Shown piece after piece: positions 45,200-56,884 of a stretch of 64,000 nt of DNA. This DNA comes from Limanda limanda. Taxonomy: Eukaryota; Chordata; Actinopteri; Pleuronectiformes; Pleuronectidae. A program made the position numbers and the translations under genes. Position 1 is the stretch's first letter; each line of letters starts with the position of its first letter. Below the pieces are notes generated by a model. That model made no database searches. It was not told where the DNA came from and worked only from the letters and a program-made list of their open reading frames with translations. Where the stretch lies: positions 27,531,393 through 27,595,392 of the forward strand of contig NC_083644.1 in assembly GCF_963576545.1 (NCBI RefSeq), given 5' to 3'.

Positions 45200-46091
45200 C
45201 AATCAACAAATTCTCGAGAAGCCATCAAACCAAAACAACGGCTTGCTGTAACACTGAGGACCTTTTTATGACTTTCTCAAACACAAAACCAGGACACTGT
45301 TATTAGCATAGTGTATTGAAGCAAACATGTATTAACTATTATCGTTGCATATTTGTTTATCCTAAATATGAGAAGAGCCGACCTCGGTTTGGTTCAATCA
45401 AGTATTTATTTAGAAAGCAATGGAAAGGTATGAACAGCAAAACAATGGGCACTCTAGCAGCACCAGACACTCACGTGTCACATCAAAACGCCTCAAACAG
45501 CCGGCGTCTGTAATATTTTAAAACAGTAGATAGAACAGGATTGGTCAATAACGAGGGGAAGTCTTCCTTGGTTCTTCCTCGATAGTGCGCAGGCATAGTC
45601 CACCCTCTTGGCATTGGAAAAAGGAAGTGAACGAGCAGCAGCTCCCAATCTCACTCCTCTGATAGTTGCTAGGCAAAATGTTCACTTCTTGACAGGCCTT
45701 GACACAGCTGATGCCATGTGGGCCAGTGGTGTTGTCCATTGGATTAAAGAATATTGTGTTCCTGCTTTATCGCCTGTATTTTCTGATTGTGTAAACAGTC
45801 GAAACAACTAAACCTAACAATGTCACACTGTCTGACAATGTCACTTTGTCAGTCCCCCAGATGGGACAGCTCCTTGAACTCTGTCTGATGTCCAATGAAG
45901 CTAAGGGAAATTATGCTTTAATATCAAAAGTTAGAAAAGTAAAAGATTCATGATTAACACCAAGCAGCAACGGATATTTATGAATCATTTGCATGAAGGC
46001 ATAATATCTGACCCAAACTGCTCCTGCCCCAACCTCCTATCTTTATTGTTTAGAGTTTCAGTTTTAATCCCCTCTTCACAGACTCAGGCAC
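45200..46091. other. no recognised gene
   Basis: Possible old LTR pieces (TCAAGTATTTATTTAG near 45398) but no paired ends. The frames at 45316-45513 and 45608-45811 are not recognised. Confidence 0.45.
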
Positions 46092-46096
46092 ACAAG

Positions 46097-47044
46097 TGTT
46101 GCGGGTGGAAATCAAAGGCAGGAGTCGTCGTTCTCAAGTTAAAATTAAGCAAGTTTATTCAGAGGTCACAGGTCAGGAAACTGTGGTGTCTAGCAAATGA
46201 TCATGCGTGGGCCCAGGCATGGGCCTCCAGTCCTACGCAGTAAGCTGCACAGGAAAAAAGGCGCTTAAACAGAGTGCGCACATAGTTTATATATCGATAT
46301 ACTGGGCGTGACAGAGGTTCTTGTACGCGGGGCAGTGCCTCGTTGGCTTGTTCACAAGGCAGTCCTGCCCTCCTGGCTCGTTGGGTCCTCCTCCTGGCGT
46401 CGCGTGTTGATGATGATGATCTGGGCGTGCACGCCATGTCGCGGTTACCAGAGGTCATCCGGCCTCAAAGCATTCTAAGACTGATGATCTCATTGTGTGT
46501 GTACTGATGTGTGGGACGTACCATGCACAGGAGAGAGGACGTCTTAGAAATTAATATAATGAAGTGATTCATGGAACACTGTGAGAAAAGGCACAGCTGT
46601 CCGCTGTGGCAGACTCCTTGTTTGATAAGGAGCATGGGAACATCTGAAGTTTGGTAAGAAGAACCACATGACGTAAATGGTAAATGGATTTATATTTATA
46701 TAGCGCTTTTCTAGTCTGATGATGACCACTCAAAGCTCTTTACAGTACAGTTTCACATTCACCCATTCATACACACATTCATACAGTGCATCTATTCGCA
46801 GCACTTAGTTATTCTATGGGGGGCCATTCAGGGTTCACCATCTTGCCCAAGGACACTTCGGCATGCAGATGGTTCAGACTGGGGATCGAACCGCCGACCT
46901 TCAGGTTGGAGGACGACCACTTTACCCCTCAGCCACAGCCGCCACGTACTGTGTGTGTGTGTGTGTGTGAGGGAGGGTTTTGGCCTTGTGTGTGTGTGAA
47001 CATGATGTGTATCTGACCACACGTTAAAATGTGTGTATGTCAAT
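46097..47044 (-). mobile_element. solo LTR (ATTGACA...GCAACA family), copy 3
   Basis: Minus start ATTGACATACACAC at 47044 and end CCACCCGCAACA at 46097. The exact 5-bp flank ACAAG stands on both sides (46092-46096, 47045-47049), which fixes the family's true ends. TATA-like TATATCGATATA near 46291 and AATAAAC near 46154. It contains a nested SINE. Confidence 0.85.
46676..46943 (-). mobile_element. tRNA-derived SINE nested in the solo LTR
   Basis: On the minus strand the head GGCGGCTGTGGCTGAGGGG has box A, and GGTTCGATCCC is a good box B. The tail ends near TATAAATCCATTTACC. The flanks are ACGTA on both sides (46671-46675, 46944-46948). The sister LTR at 2897-3688 has the empty site (CATGACGTACTG, other strand). 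A second copy is at 54261-54520. Confidence 0.88.
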
Positions 47045-47049
47045 ACAAG

Positions 47050-47690
47050 CTAAAATTTAAAATCCCAACACTATGAAGTAATAAACAAAATGTTGATTTT
47101 TACAATCACACACTTAGAGTGAATTAAATATAAAGCTGTAATAACAACAAAATAAACAATACAGAAATACACAGAAATATAAAATAGACAGGAATACAGG
47201 TATATATACATATGTTGGTGACCTTTTTACTTAGGGTTAGGGTTTTTTATCATCAAAATGAAAGAATGATGTTGAAGAGGGGTCCTCCAGCTCTTCAAGT
47301 ATGGACCCTAGCCTTTTCACACCTCCAAGCTGTTGTTGTGGCGTTGGGGGATGGGCTTGTCCTTGCTTGGGTTAGTGTATTGTTAGGGGTTATGTGACCT
47401 TGTTGGTATTGTGAAAAAGATGGATAGGCCTGAAAAAGCTGAAGTTTATGGCTGGCTTGTATTATGTTGCTGCCAATGTTGGGTTTGTGATGAATAAATA
47501 GAAGGTGGATTTTTGGTGGGTTGGTCCCCTTTTTCTTCTAATTCCGTGAGGTACTAGAGGATATGTATTTTTTCCTGTGCCTGGGTCCTACAGGCAGTTG
47601 TTTCAGCTTTGGGACAAAGTATAACAGAAACAAGGCGTTGATTGATAAACAATAAACTTGAGCAATAGATAATTGATAAGAGGTAATTAA
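47050..47690. other. no recognised gene
   Basis: AT-rich. The plus frame 47212-47397 has no features. Confidence 0.5.
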
Positions 47691-47989
47691 TTACCCCAGA
47701 AATGCCATGCGAGGGACACCTTTATGCAGGAATTTCACATAAAGGACCTCCTTCTCCGCAGTTGACCTGTCTGTGCTCCCATCAACAAGGACACTAATAT
47801 ATCTGGAACCCAACACTTGCTTGCTAACCTTGTTTGGGGTTAATGTAGGCATCTTCCAAATCAACTCCATGCCGCTCCACATCCTCACAAGAGATGGATA
47901 ATAAGCAAACTGCTTCTCGTGTTTAGCAATATGGTAAGCAATTTCAAACAGCTTGACCATTTGCAGAACGCTGTCTTCTGCATCAGATT
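47691..47989 (-). pseudogene. hAT-derived fragment (ZNF862-like type)
   Basis: The minus frame reads DSVLQMVKLFEIAYHIAKHE, then KVSKQVLGSRYISVLVDGST and TAEKEVLYVKFLHKGVPRMA. The ISVLVDGSTD motif with the first catalytic Asp and the preceding AYHIAK helix are typical of hAT-derived ZNF862-like proteins, from memory. About 50 residues between the two blocks are missing. Nothing downstream of the first catalytic block is present. Confidence 0.65.
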
Positions 47990-48355
47990 CACAGCTTTCA
48001 CAATTGGCTCTCCGTTAGTGAGCTGATTACTCCATGCTTCTGTAAAAGCAAAGCTAGGATGTTACATGTGATAAGAAACTTAATCTTAACATTTAAACCT
48101 TGAAAACCCCCAGTCAACTGCAGTCTCAACTAATTGTATTTTACGCAAATAGAGGATTGGTTGTCAATCACAAGATGGCAGTAACTAACTTATGAGGATG
48201 GGGGAAAAATCACTCACTAACTGCACTCTGTCTAACGTTAGCTAGCTTGCAAGCAAGTCTTTGTAGCTAATGCACTATCAGAGCTAGCTAACGATAGCTA
48301 ACTAGCGTTAAACTAGCTAAAGCAAACTAAATCATTTCAAAATAATTCTTACTAT

Positions 48356-49180
48356 TAGGGATGAGCGAGTACAGCATTATCTGTAACTATAGATAACTGT
48401 ATCTGTTAACCATATGAATCTGTATCCGTACTCGGAGTGGGCGGGGCCTAACCCGGAAGTGGGTGTGATTTGTGATTTTGATCACAATAGCAAACAAACT
48501 ATTTACAGAACAAGTTTTGCAACAATGAATACAACCCACGCTGTTGCAATTATGAAGTGAAATGTAATAACAAGTGTTTTCATACTCAACATAACTTTCT
48601 TTTTTAACTTTGACATTTTTTTATGATTTTTTTATTTTTATTTTTTTTAAATTTATTTCCACACCAGGTGTGTGTGTCTGTGTGTGTGAGTGTGAGTGAG
48701 TAAGAGAGAGAGAGAGAGGGGGGCGGGGAGACTGTTTCCCGGGGACAAGATTGACAGGAGACGCGGGTCTCTCCTGCTTCAGATGAGGATAATTAAAACA
48801 AACACGGTATAATCACATTCATGTGAACAAGAGCGATGCAGCAAAAAAAAAAAAAAAATCTCCGACAGGCAGAGACACAACACGAGTCGCTTTCTACCAG
48901 CACCACGTCTGAACGAACCCACGTTTAACCGAACTCTACTGGTTAATAAGTAAGTACCAACTGAAATAAAAACAAACTTCAAGCCGAAGAAACCCTAAAC
49001 GTTAACGGAAAAGACCCGCAAACCTGAGTGACTGAGAGCTGTTCCGTGAGTGAGTGAGCAGAGCGCTGTGACGGGGGAGGAGCGCTGTGACGCTGTGTGA
49101 GGATTTTCATTCAGTCCGAGCACAGATATTGTCTCGTATTACTCGTATAATACTCGTGCTCGGCAAAAGTGCTTTATCCT
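48356..49180. mobile_element. hAT MITE of the TAGRGATGAGC family, copy e, truncated
   Basis: Starts TAGGGATGAGCGAG at 48356 and follows the family to CAAAAGTGCTTTATCC at 49180, about 45 bp short of the usual right end. No TSD partner. The neighbouring sequence (49181-49250) has an acidic frame on the minus strand. Confidence 0.85.
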
Positions 49181-49628
49181 TTTCTTCGTCGTTGTCTTTC
49201 TCCACCCCAAGCCCTAGCTTTAATTTTTCGATGGTCGCTGGGTGTGTACATTTAATCTTTGGAACCTGAGATTGTGAAGGAGACTGTGTTCATTTCTCAC
49301 AGTCTCCTCACACTCGCAGCAGTCACAGGTCTTTTTAAGAAGCGCTCAATTTTTTAAATATCTTTATATATGCTACAATGTTTTTTGACAAGTTGATTAA
49401 ATTATCATTATTATTACAGGAAATTATGGGGGCATTTTTTGCCCCTCTTCTTGTGATATCAGAGGCAAAATTATATTTCTATGGGGAAGTTTTGCCCTTT
49501 GTCCTTGTGTATTTCCGACGCTGACTTTCAGCCAGCTTCTCTAGAATGTCTGCTTAACCCTTGAGTTAGTCAGAAGGGTTCCATTCTTCTTTTAGTCTTC
49601 AGTGGGTCTTTCAAGGTAAATTTCAGTT
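49181..49628. other. possible coding remnant, unassigned
   Basis: On the minus strand 49180-49265 reads KCTHPATIEKLKLGLGVEKD, which looks coding but is too short to assign. The rest is non-coding. Confidence 0.35.
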
Positions 49629-50050
49629 TCATATGCAAGCTGTGGAATGGGGAACTGCTTGGCCATGGCTGGCCTCGTTCTGTGGTACTTCGCGTAGGCC
49701 TATGGTGTCCTGTGAAGAAGTTGTTCCAGTAGATGAGTCTGCATTCGAATCTGCATATGATGCAGTTGACTGTGGACCAAAGGAACTGTCCAAACTTTCA
49801 TCAAGCAGAAGCAAGTTAAGAATAATTTGGACAGCTTGAACAACCTTTATGGTCAAATTGATGAAGAGTAAAGTAATCTCGGAATTCCGAGTCCAAATAC
49901 TGAAGACTGAACTCGTCAGAAATGCCAGAGATCTCCTTCACAACAGTTTGGAGCCCCTCCACAGTGGGTGGGATTCCTAATGGAAGTACCAACTTCTCAA
50001 TTCGGTCATCAAGTAATACTCAAAGCTTTGCCTTCATCTCTGCCAGCCTA
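49629..50050 (-). pseudogene. SAMD3-like family gene, copy II, N-terminal exon
   Basis: The minus strand reads RIEKLVLPLGIPPTVEGLQT, VVKEISGISDEFSLQYLDSE, FRDYFTL, then after a shift TIKVVQAVQIILNLLLLDES and a Ser/Thr/Asp-rich linker. The ubiquitin-like (PB1-like) start with LQYLDSEF...TIKV followed by an acidic serine-rich linker is how the SAMD3-like teleost family begins, from memory. A stop near 50020 and the shift near 49855 make it a pseudogene. The middle exon (present in copy I at 58168-58503) is missing between here and 44643. Confidence 0.5.
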
Positions 50051-50398
50051 ACAAGAATGTAAATAGAAAAAGATTTAATATCATTACAAGCATAAGCTTA
50101 TAGATGAGACAAGAAATTCAGAGAATAATGTAATGAGTGTGGAGGTAGCCAACAGAATACATTGAGTTACAAATAAAAATAATTCATTAATTTAAAGAGA
50201 ATTTGTAATGGTTATTTAAATCTCCATTTATTTAAAGTTCAAAATGTTTCCTTATTCTGTCTTTAATAATAAATCAATAACACCTTTTAAATGTAATCAC
50301 AAATTTTTGTAGTCTTTGAAAATACAAATTACAACATATTTTTTTATAAACTATTTTAAATCTATCCTTGTATCATTACATTTAATCCCTGTCTGCAT
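50051..50398. other. AT-rich, no gene
   Basis: No coding or element features seen. Confidence 0.55.
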
Positions 50399-51235
50399 TT
50401 AATAGTCAATATCACAATACATTTGTTGACAAAAACTATCACCATGGTTAGTGCAACATATGGCATTCATGGGCAGATATACTTTACTCAAAAATTCATC
50501 AGACCTGAAGCAATATTTGAGGACATCATCATTAGATAGTTTATCCAAATCTATCTTGACTTCGCTGTTGTCCTCATGCTGAGCTAGCTTGGGAACGTGG
50601 TCCACATTTGTCCATGGCAATGGGGATATGGTCAGAGGTGGCTAACCTATAACAAATCTCAATATTTTCCAATGAAGCATAATAATCAACAGTGGAAACA
50701 ATGTGATCTAGCCACAAGGTCGTATTCCATGCTTCACTAACATAAGTGTAGCTTGAGTCAGGCAAGAGCACTTTACTTGATATTACTAAGTTAATGTCAC
50801 TAGTGAACCTTAACATATGTTTAGCAAACAGAGACTTATTATCTGACAGGTCTGCATTATAATCACTCAAAACATAAATGCAAGATGAGTCATTATCCTC
50901 AATAAAGGATTGTACAAATGCAAACCTGCTCACAAATTCATCAACATGATCATAAGATTCATATGCGGTATAAATATTGAGAATAATACAATTATTTCCA
51001 ATACTATTAAACTCAATGGCCCAGTCCACATTTAAATGTAAAACTTTTTACATGGAGTCATATTTTGTTTTCCATAGAATCGCCACTCCTCCAGCAATCC
51101 TACCTCGGACGATTCTTGTGCTGAGGTCCATGGTGGATTCACCCGCACCTTGAAAGACAGGGTGGAGAGTGTTGCCTTATCAGCAACCTTGTGCCCTACT
51201 CTGAGGCCACGAGAATTGTAGGACACAACGCGCAT
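50399..51235 (-). pseudogene. non-LTR retrotransposon APE endonuclease remnant
   Basis: On the minus strand 51235 starts MRVVSYNSRGLRVGHKVADK, the usual N-terminus of an APE endonuclease. After a deletion, 51029-50600 reads CIILNIYTAYESYDHVDEF, SSCIYVLSDYNADLSDNKS (DYNAD where the family has DFN), TLWLDHIVSTVDYYASL, and ATSDHIPIAM (SDH catalytic block). 50570-50399 is the linker toward RT (DLDKLSNDDVLKYCFRSDEF). The RT is absent. The clade is not certain; it differs from the L1, L2 and Rex1 copies in the window. Confidence 0.75.
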
Positions 51236-51480
51236 TATGAGTCTGTGTCATTCCCGTGGGGCCTGTCGGTTTCCTCAGACATCTCGCTGCAGGGCAAGAA
51301 ATCCCCCCTGCAGTTCTCTCAGGTAGAATTGCCCAACTTTTTGGTCCTCTTGGACGGCGAGGCTCGAAGTATTGTCTGACGACTGACCCAGCTGGCCAGA
51401 ACTGGGGGTCGTAAATCTCCTTCCAGTCGTTCCATTCAGCTGTAATGCAGAAGGAGCTGAATCTGCTATGTGGATAACTC

Positions 51481-51543
51481 TGTGGATTACAGAAGGAGAC
51501 GAGTTAAACACGTCTTGCTTCAACAAACTCAGATTTAATATGA
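51481..51543. repeat. 63-bp direct repeat, unit 1
   Basis: TGTGGATTACAGAAGG ... TTTAATATGA, identical over 63 bp to 51866-51928. Confidence 0.95.
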
Positions 51544-51865
51544 TCACAACTTATAAATCTTCACATTAACATTATACTTAAAAATAATACAACATGAAAT
51601 GACAGATACATAAATAATAATTAACAAGATTCAAACACATTTCCGAACCTTTTTACATTACTGAACCGCAGTATTTGTGCTACCGACCAGTGATTGAAAC
51701 TTCAAAGGGAAAGTACGTGTACCCGCTGACGGCGCCCGTCGAGTCACTAAACTATACATTTGAGTACTTTCCCCACACTTTTCACTGTCATCAACACTCA
51801 TCTAACATAACATCCACACTTAACTCTGACACTAAACTAGTTATGAAGCTGACTTTTGTCTTACC

Positions 51866-51928
51866 TGTGGATTACAGAAGGAGACGAGTTAAACACGTCT
51901 TGCTTCAACAAACTCAGATTTAATATGA
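51866..51928. repeat. 63-bp direct repeat, unit 2
   Basis: Identical to 51481-51543. On the minus strand it ends TAATCCACA and is preceded (from about 52013) by TGTTATGACAG, so the two units may be the ends of short minus-strand LTRs of about 150 bp with ~240 bp of internal sequence between them. Confidence 0.95.
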
Positions 51929-52520
51929 GATGCGCGCTATCCGAGTTCCCAGAAGCCCCTCCGATCCACCGCTGCACAACAGCGCCACTCACTGACGTGG
52001 AGCACAACTGTCATAACAACCTGTGAGAATGGTTCAGTTGTTTTGCAAAAATAGGGTGGGTATCTGTTAAACTAAAAAGTAAATGCATGGCATTTTCAAC
52101 CTATTACACAGGCTCGTTCCCCAGTGGGACCTCTGCAGACCGAGGAGGAGTATGCGCTGCTGCCATGGAGGAGCCGTTGCCACCTGGTGAGGGACCAGTA
52201 ACATTGGGGTTTTCCACCACCACCAGTCACTCGTTAGGGGAGCCTGATACCTCCAGCAGTTTCTCACATGCGGTCGCCTGCGAGCTAAGGGAAGTCTTAA
52301 GGTTCAATGTCAATATTAATCTGCTGATTCTTCAGAGTAACGCTGAAACATCCACATGTTTGAATGAAACGGGAGGGCAGTTCATCAATTTAATGGGACA
52401 CAAATCTTGGTAGTTCCCCTTTCTCCTTGAACACAGCCAAACACATTTTGACATGGATTTCGTCTTTCTTCTCTCCCCTGTGAGAGGACCAGCGTTTGTT
52501 GTCAGGAAACAGCCCTGCCA
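51929..52520. other. no assigned gene; possible coding remnant
   Basis: The minus strand at 52290-52110 has a frame with SGSPNE and VPLGNEPV that looks partly coding but is not assigned. Confidence 0.4.
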
Positions 52521-53615
52521 CTACAGCTTTGGAGAAAGGGTCAACAAAACATTTCTGAAATTCTTAGAGTGCCTCACAACTTGCTTAAAAAAGCTGTGTT
52601 TAGCTTCAAAGCACATTGTCCACACACCAACCATAGGCCCATATTCTTCAATCAATGCCGGATAATGTTCCAAAAAATGGTGCTTGGGTGTCAACGTTTC
52701 TTCAGGAAAAACTGCAAAGAGTCTGTCATGATGTTCAGATATTTTAAAGTCGAGGTACGCAATAGATTCAACTGTGTGAACAGGTGCAACCACCAATTCA
52801 ACTATGTCTTTTAATGTCATAATAACCTGCCAGGCAGAATCACCCTCAGATACCCGCAAAGCAACAATGAGTGGCAGCAACCTTATTAGTGTCCAATTAT
52901 GGGCATTTCCAGCTATAGTTCTGCGGTTAATGTAGTTCTGAGGGATAGCATGAGGGCTGTTGACTGTCTGATCCTTTATAGGGAAAACTTGTGAGTAACT
53001 CGCTCAATACAGTGAAACTAAAGTACTTCTTCTTGGTAAAAATCTGTAAACAAAATGCTAGTTCCCTTGGCACAATGCCTTCAAACAGATCATGTAGAAT
53101 ATCTGGTGGGTACCCAGAGACAAAGTGAAAGTGATTCAATGTATCAGTCAATGGGCATGACTGCTTTACGCCAAAGCAATGTGTTAAATTTTGAGTTTCT
53201 CTTACATGTAAACTATGATCCTTCTTTGTCCAAGATGGAAACACTCCAGTCCACTTTGTGTTTCTGGTACTCTGAAGAATGTCCAAGACAAAATCTACAG
53301 ATGTACGGCCCTCTGAAACTTTCAACTAGTCCACTGATCGAATGTGCACCAAGGTTATCGGCTACAACAGTGTACAGTCCCCTTAATGTTTTTTCCAACA
53401 CTGGAAATGAAAATACCTTCCTGTTCTAGAGTGGCAAGAGCTTTCAAGAATAGTTCCAAAACAGTTTTGTATTCAAACTGTTTGACATCGACAGCTTTGC
53501 AAAGTAAAGCTAGGTTTACTGACGTTAATTCAGATTGCAACTTGGACGAAACATTTGCCAAAACCCAATAAACTGCTGTTATTGTGTTTTTTTATCGAAG
53601 TTCCAAGTGTGTTAC

Positions 53616-54860
53616 TAGGGATGAGCCGGATACTCGGCTGAAACGAGTATCCGGTACGGATAAAGCACTTTTGCCAAGTACGAGTTTTAGACGAGTAATC
53701 GGAGTCATTATCTGTGCTCGGACTGAATGAAAATCCTCACACAGCGTCACAGCGCTCCGCCAGTCACACACGGCTCTGCTCACTCACTCACAGAACAGCT
53801 CTCTGTCTCTCAGTCACTCAGGTTCACTGCGCATCGGTACTGTTCCATAGGCTCAGTCAAGGAAGCAGAAATGATTCGTTAATTTCCCGACTGGGTCTTC
53901 GGGTACGAGTCTTTGGATCATTTTTCACGAGACCTGCATTGGCTCAGTAGAGGAGCGCTGGAGATGCGAGGGACGTTCACTGTCTCCCGGAGAAATGAAC
54001 ACTCTGTGTTTTTAGTATAGAAAGATGTGAATTATATTTGTTCACAAGTCATAATGACTGGTTTTGTTATTTTCACTTTACATTTACACATACTTTACAG
54101 TAAAGTAAACCTCTATTAAATAAAGTACAACATGACAGTTTGTATGGTTTGAAATTGTCATCTATTATCACACTGGCATTTAATTATCACGGCAAACAAT
54201 TACACTGCACTAAACTTTAAGTGTTAATGTAAAGTTAAAATAACAAAACCAGTCTGTATGGATTTGGATTTGTATTTATATAGCGCTTTTCTAGTCTGAT
54301 GAAGACCACTCAAAGCGCTTTACAGTACAATTTCACATTCACCCATTCATACACACATTCATACAGTGCATCTATTTGCAGCACTTAGTTATTCTATGGG
54401 GGGCCATTCAGGGTTCAGCATCTTGCCCAAGGACACTTCGGCATGCAGATGGTTCAGACTGGGAAACGAACCGCCGACCTTCAGGTTGGAGGACGACCAC
54501 TCTACCCCTCAGCCACAGCCACTTGTGACTTGTGAACGAATATAATTCACGTATTTCTATACTAAAAACACAGAGTGTTCATTTCTCCGGGAGACAGTGA
54601 ACGTCCCTCGCATCTCACTCACACACACGCACACGCGCACACACACACACACACACCTGGTGTGGAAATAAATTTAAAAAAAATAAAAATAAAAAAATCA
54701 TAAAAACATTTCAAAGTTAAAAAAGAAAGTTATGTTGAACCAGCCCACTTCCGGGTTAAATCACACCCACTTCCGGGTTAGGCCCCGCCCACTCAGAGTA
54801 AGGATACGGATAATTCATATGGTTAACAGATACAGATAATGCTGTACTCGCTCATCCCTA
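53616..54860. mobile_element. hAT MITE of the TAGRGATGAGC family, copy f, with SINE
   Basis: Starts TAGGGATGAGCCGG, ends GCTCATCCCTA, with the exact octamer TGTGTTAC on both sides (53608-53615, 54861-54868). Its removal joins the TNP2-like blocks EVCNT and LGTS. It carries a SINE at 54261-54520. Confidence 0.94.
54261..54520 (-). mobile_element. tRNA-derived SINE nested in MITE copy f
   Basis: Same family as 46676-46943: minus-strand head GGCTGTGGCTGAGGGGTAG and box B GGTTCG. Copy d of the MITE shows the site without it. The word ACTTGTG stands twice in tandem at its right border, and no matching copy is seen on the left. Confidence 0.85.
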
Positions 54861-55203
54861 TGTGTTACACACCTCAAAGTCGTCAACATAAAGGATTATA
54901 GATAGTCTTGTTTCTTCTCTAGCATATAAGTCATTTTGTTTGAAAGATTTGCCAACAAAAATTTACTTAATACATTCAGTACTGTTTGAATGTCGGGTTA
55001 AGATTCCCTCTGCAATGTCTATATTCTTCGAAACTTCCTGCAAAGTCTTGAGAACAGGCACATATTTAAAGGTCTTCTTCCTTTGAGAATCAAGAATATA
55101 TTCAACAGGATCAACACACTGGAAATTTTCCATAAAATACCTTCTTCTATTCAAAGCAGAAGCAAGTCCACTCAAAAAAATTATTCGTTGACTTTAATTA
55201 AAT

Positions 55204-56770
55204 TTATCTTGTCAACAGGTTCCACGAAATTGTATTAGGGTAGTTGAGAGCTAAATGTGTGTAAGCAGTGTTTAGCAGAAGCTGCACCTCCCTATTCTCA
55301 AAACATTGATTGATGCTTTCCCTTACTAAGCTCTTCATCCCTCCAGTAAGTAGAAAGTCATCCTTCTTATCCCTGAGACAAGAGAGCATCTTCCATAACA
55401 GCGGTAAGACAGAGGAGAGAGTAGTGTGCTTCTCACCACTGAGTGCATCTGTAAAAGGACTCAGTGGTTAAGGACTTCTCTTAGTGTTTCTACGATTGTG
55501 ATGTCATTGTCTTTTGGCATCAGGTGCAATTTTTGGTTGTTGGATGCATTGTCTGTTGTGATGCCTGCTAGTTTTGCAATGTCCAACTTCCACTCCTCAG
55601 TAACTACTTCGTCAAATGCCTCCCTCAAACTGTCACCTGTGTGGTCTGAGTTCAGGCCACTACAGCCTAAACACCAGGAGTGCAACTCCCATGACTGTGT
55701 TATGTATTGTACTGTAATATACATGAACGTGTCTGCAGCTATGCTTGTCCACAGATCAGTTGTGCAAGCATAGAATGGCTTTTCTTTGAGATATTGTGTG
55801 ATCAGGTCCCTTGTTTCACTGTAGAGTTTTGGTATTTCTGTGTACATGAAATAATTTCTACTTGGAAGTTTATATCTGGGATTGAATTTAAGGAGCATTT
55901 GCTGAAATCCTGTTTTTTCAACAATGTAGACAGGGAGTTGCTCCATACATATGAACTCTGCTACATTTCTATCCAATCTCCTGGCCTCATTTGAATTTCT
56001 CTCATATTTTGTTGACTTCTGTAGAGCCTCAGTTATGGTTGACTGTGATAGCTGACTCCGAGTTGGCTGAGTTGTCTCCTGGACGTCATCCTCTTGTTGA
56101 AACTGGAAAAGGAAAATTGACATTTCAGTTAATATAGTTAATTGACTAAAGAAAGAGCACAGGCACCTATAAAGCACCTGCCTGCCCTGCACATTGGCTC
56201 CAGCCAACGCACGCACACACCTAACTATTAATAGTAGTAGATGCAGCCATTTGAGGTCAGAAAGATTATATTAAACTAGGACATTCAGTGAATTTCGCTA
56301 GTTTTGACATGATACTTGCAAGATACATGCTCTCTTTCTCTCTCTCTCTCCTAACCAAGGTAGGCTATAGGCTAACGTTAAAACTACAGCATAGCTAACC
56401 TAAACTACGTACATAACATAAGCCATTCTAACACACGTGCCCACCATCTCAAACATCATGTAACGTGAATTTCAGTATGACAGATTAACAGAAAAAGTGC
56501 ATTCTTTGGATGTTGTTAATATGAATCAGAACTCACCTTGAATTCTTTAAACAAATCCGGATGACGGTCTTTCAGGTGCTTCGCTAAATTGGAAGTATTG
56601 CCTCCCTTTGTCTGAAGTCCATGGTAGCACCGTTTGCATATTGGCTTAGGTGGATTAATTATCACGCCACGGTCATCTGCCTCAAACGCAAAGTACTCCC
56701 ATACCTGACTCTTTGTGCTTTTTTTATCTATCAGTCGAGGTTGAGCGATCGCTGCAGCCGCAGTTGCCAT
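55204..56770 (-). pseudogene. ZBED1-type hAT transposase, two exons
   Basis: Exon 1 (56537-56770, exactly 78 codons) starts MATAAAAIAQPRLIDKKS and has a BED zinc finger, CKRCYHGLQTKGGNTSNLAK to HLKDRH (Cys-x2-Cys...His-x4-His). The donor is AAG/GTGAGT, the intron 434 bp ending TTTTCCAG, and exon 2 begins at 56102 in frame (FQQEDDVQETT). Exon 2 encodes the hAT N-terminal region (KYERNSNEARRLDRNVAEFI), PFYACTTDLWTSIAADTFMY (first catalytic Asp in TDLW), and AGITTDNASNNQK (second Asp), then breaks near 55461. The frame continues LPLLWKMLSCLRDKKDDFLL and stops at 55204 with no dimerisation domain. It lies within CACTA-derived sequence, so it inserted there, but I did not resolve its ends. Confidence 0.8.
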
Positions 56771-56884
56771 CTTGGTTTTCCGAATGTAACTGCGACTGGC
56801 GCAGCACCGATGCTAATGCTAAGTTGCTAACAGCTGCTGGCATCGGTGCTCACGGTGCTTAAAAAAAATGGGCATCGTCAGTGT

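Larger units (their letters stand above)
52521..55175 (-). pseudogene. TNP2-like (CACTA-type) transposase, copy II, with MITE inside
   Basis: Minus-strand blocks in order: 55175-54963 RRYFMENFQCVDPVEYILDS and FKYVPVLKTLQEVSKNIDI; 54917-54869 LSIILYVDDFEVCN; the MITE 53616-54860; then ITAVYWVLANVSSKLQSE (53550s), TVLELFLKALATLEQEGIF, a frame change, LYTVVADNLGAHSISGLVES and YICRFCLGHSSEYQ (53380-53230), GYPPDILHDLFEGIVPRELA (about 53110-53050), SAWQVIMTLKDIVELVVAPV (52830-52770), and TPKHHFLEHYPALIEEYGPM with FEAKHSFFKQVVRHS (52690-52560). The PPDILHDLFEGIVP and KHHFLEHYP...YGP...FEAKHSFF blocks are those of an animal TNP2/Transposase_21-like family, recalled from fish genomes. ADNLGAH and HDLFEG contain candidate catalytic acids. 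Several shifts and the MITE make it dead. The C-terminal part is missing here but present in copy I at 58670. Confidence 0.65.

Noticed and set aside
46880..46943. tRNA gene on the minus strand
   Set aside because: Good box A and B, but the sequence is repeated at 54460-54520 as the head of a SINE.
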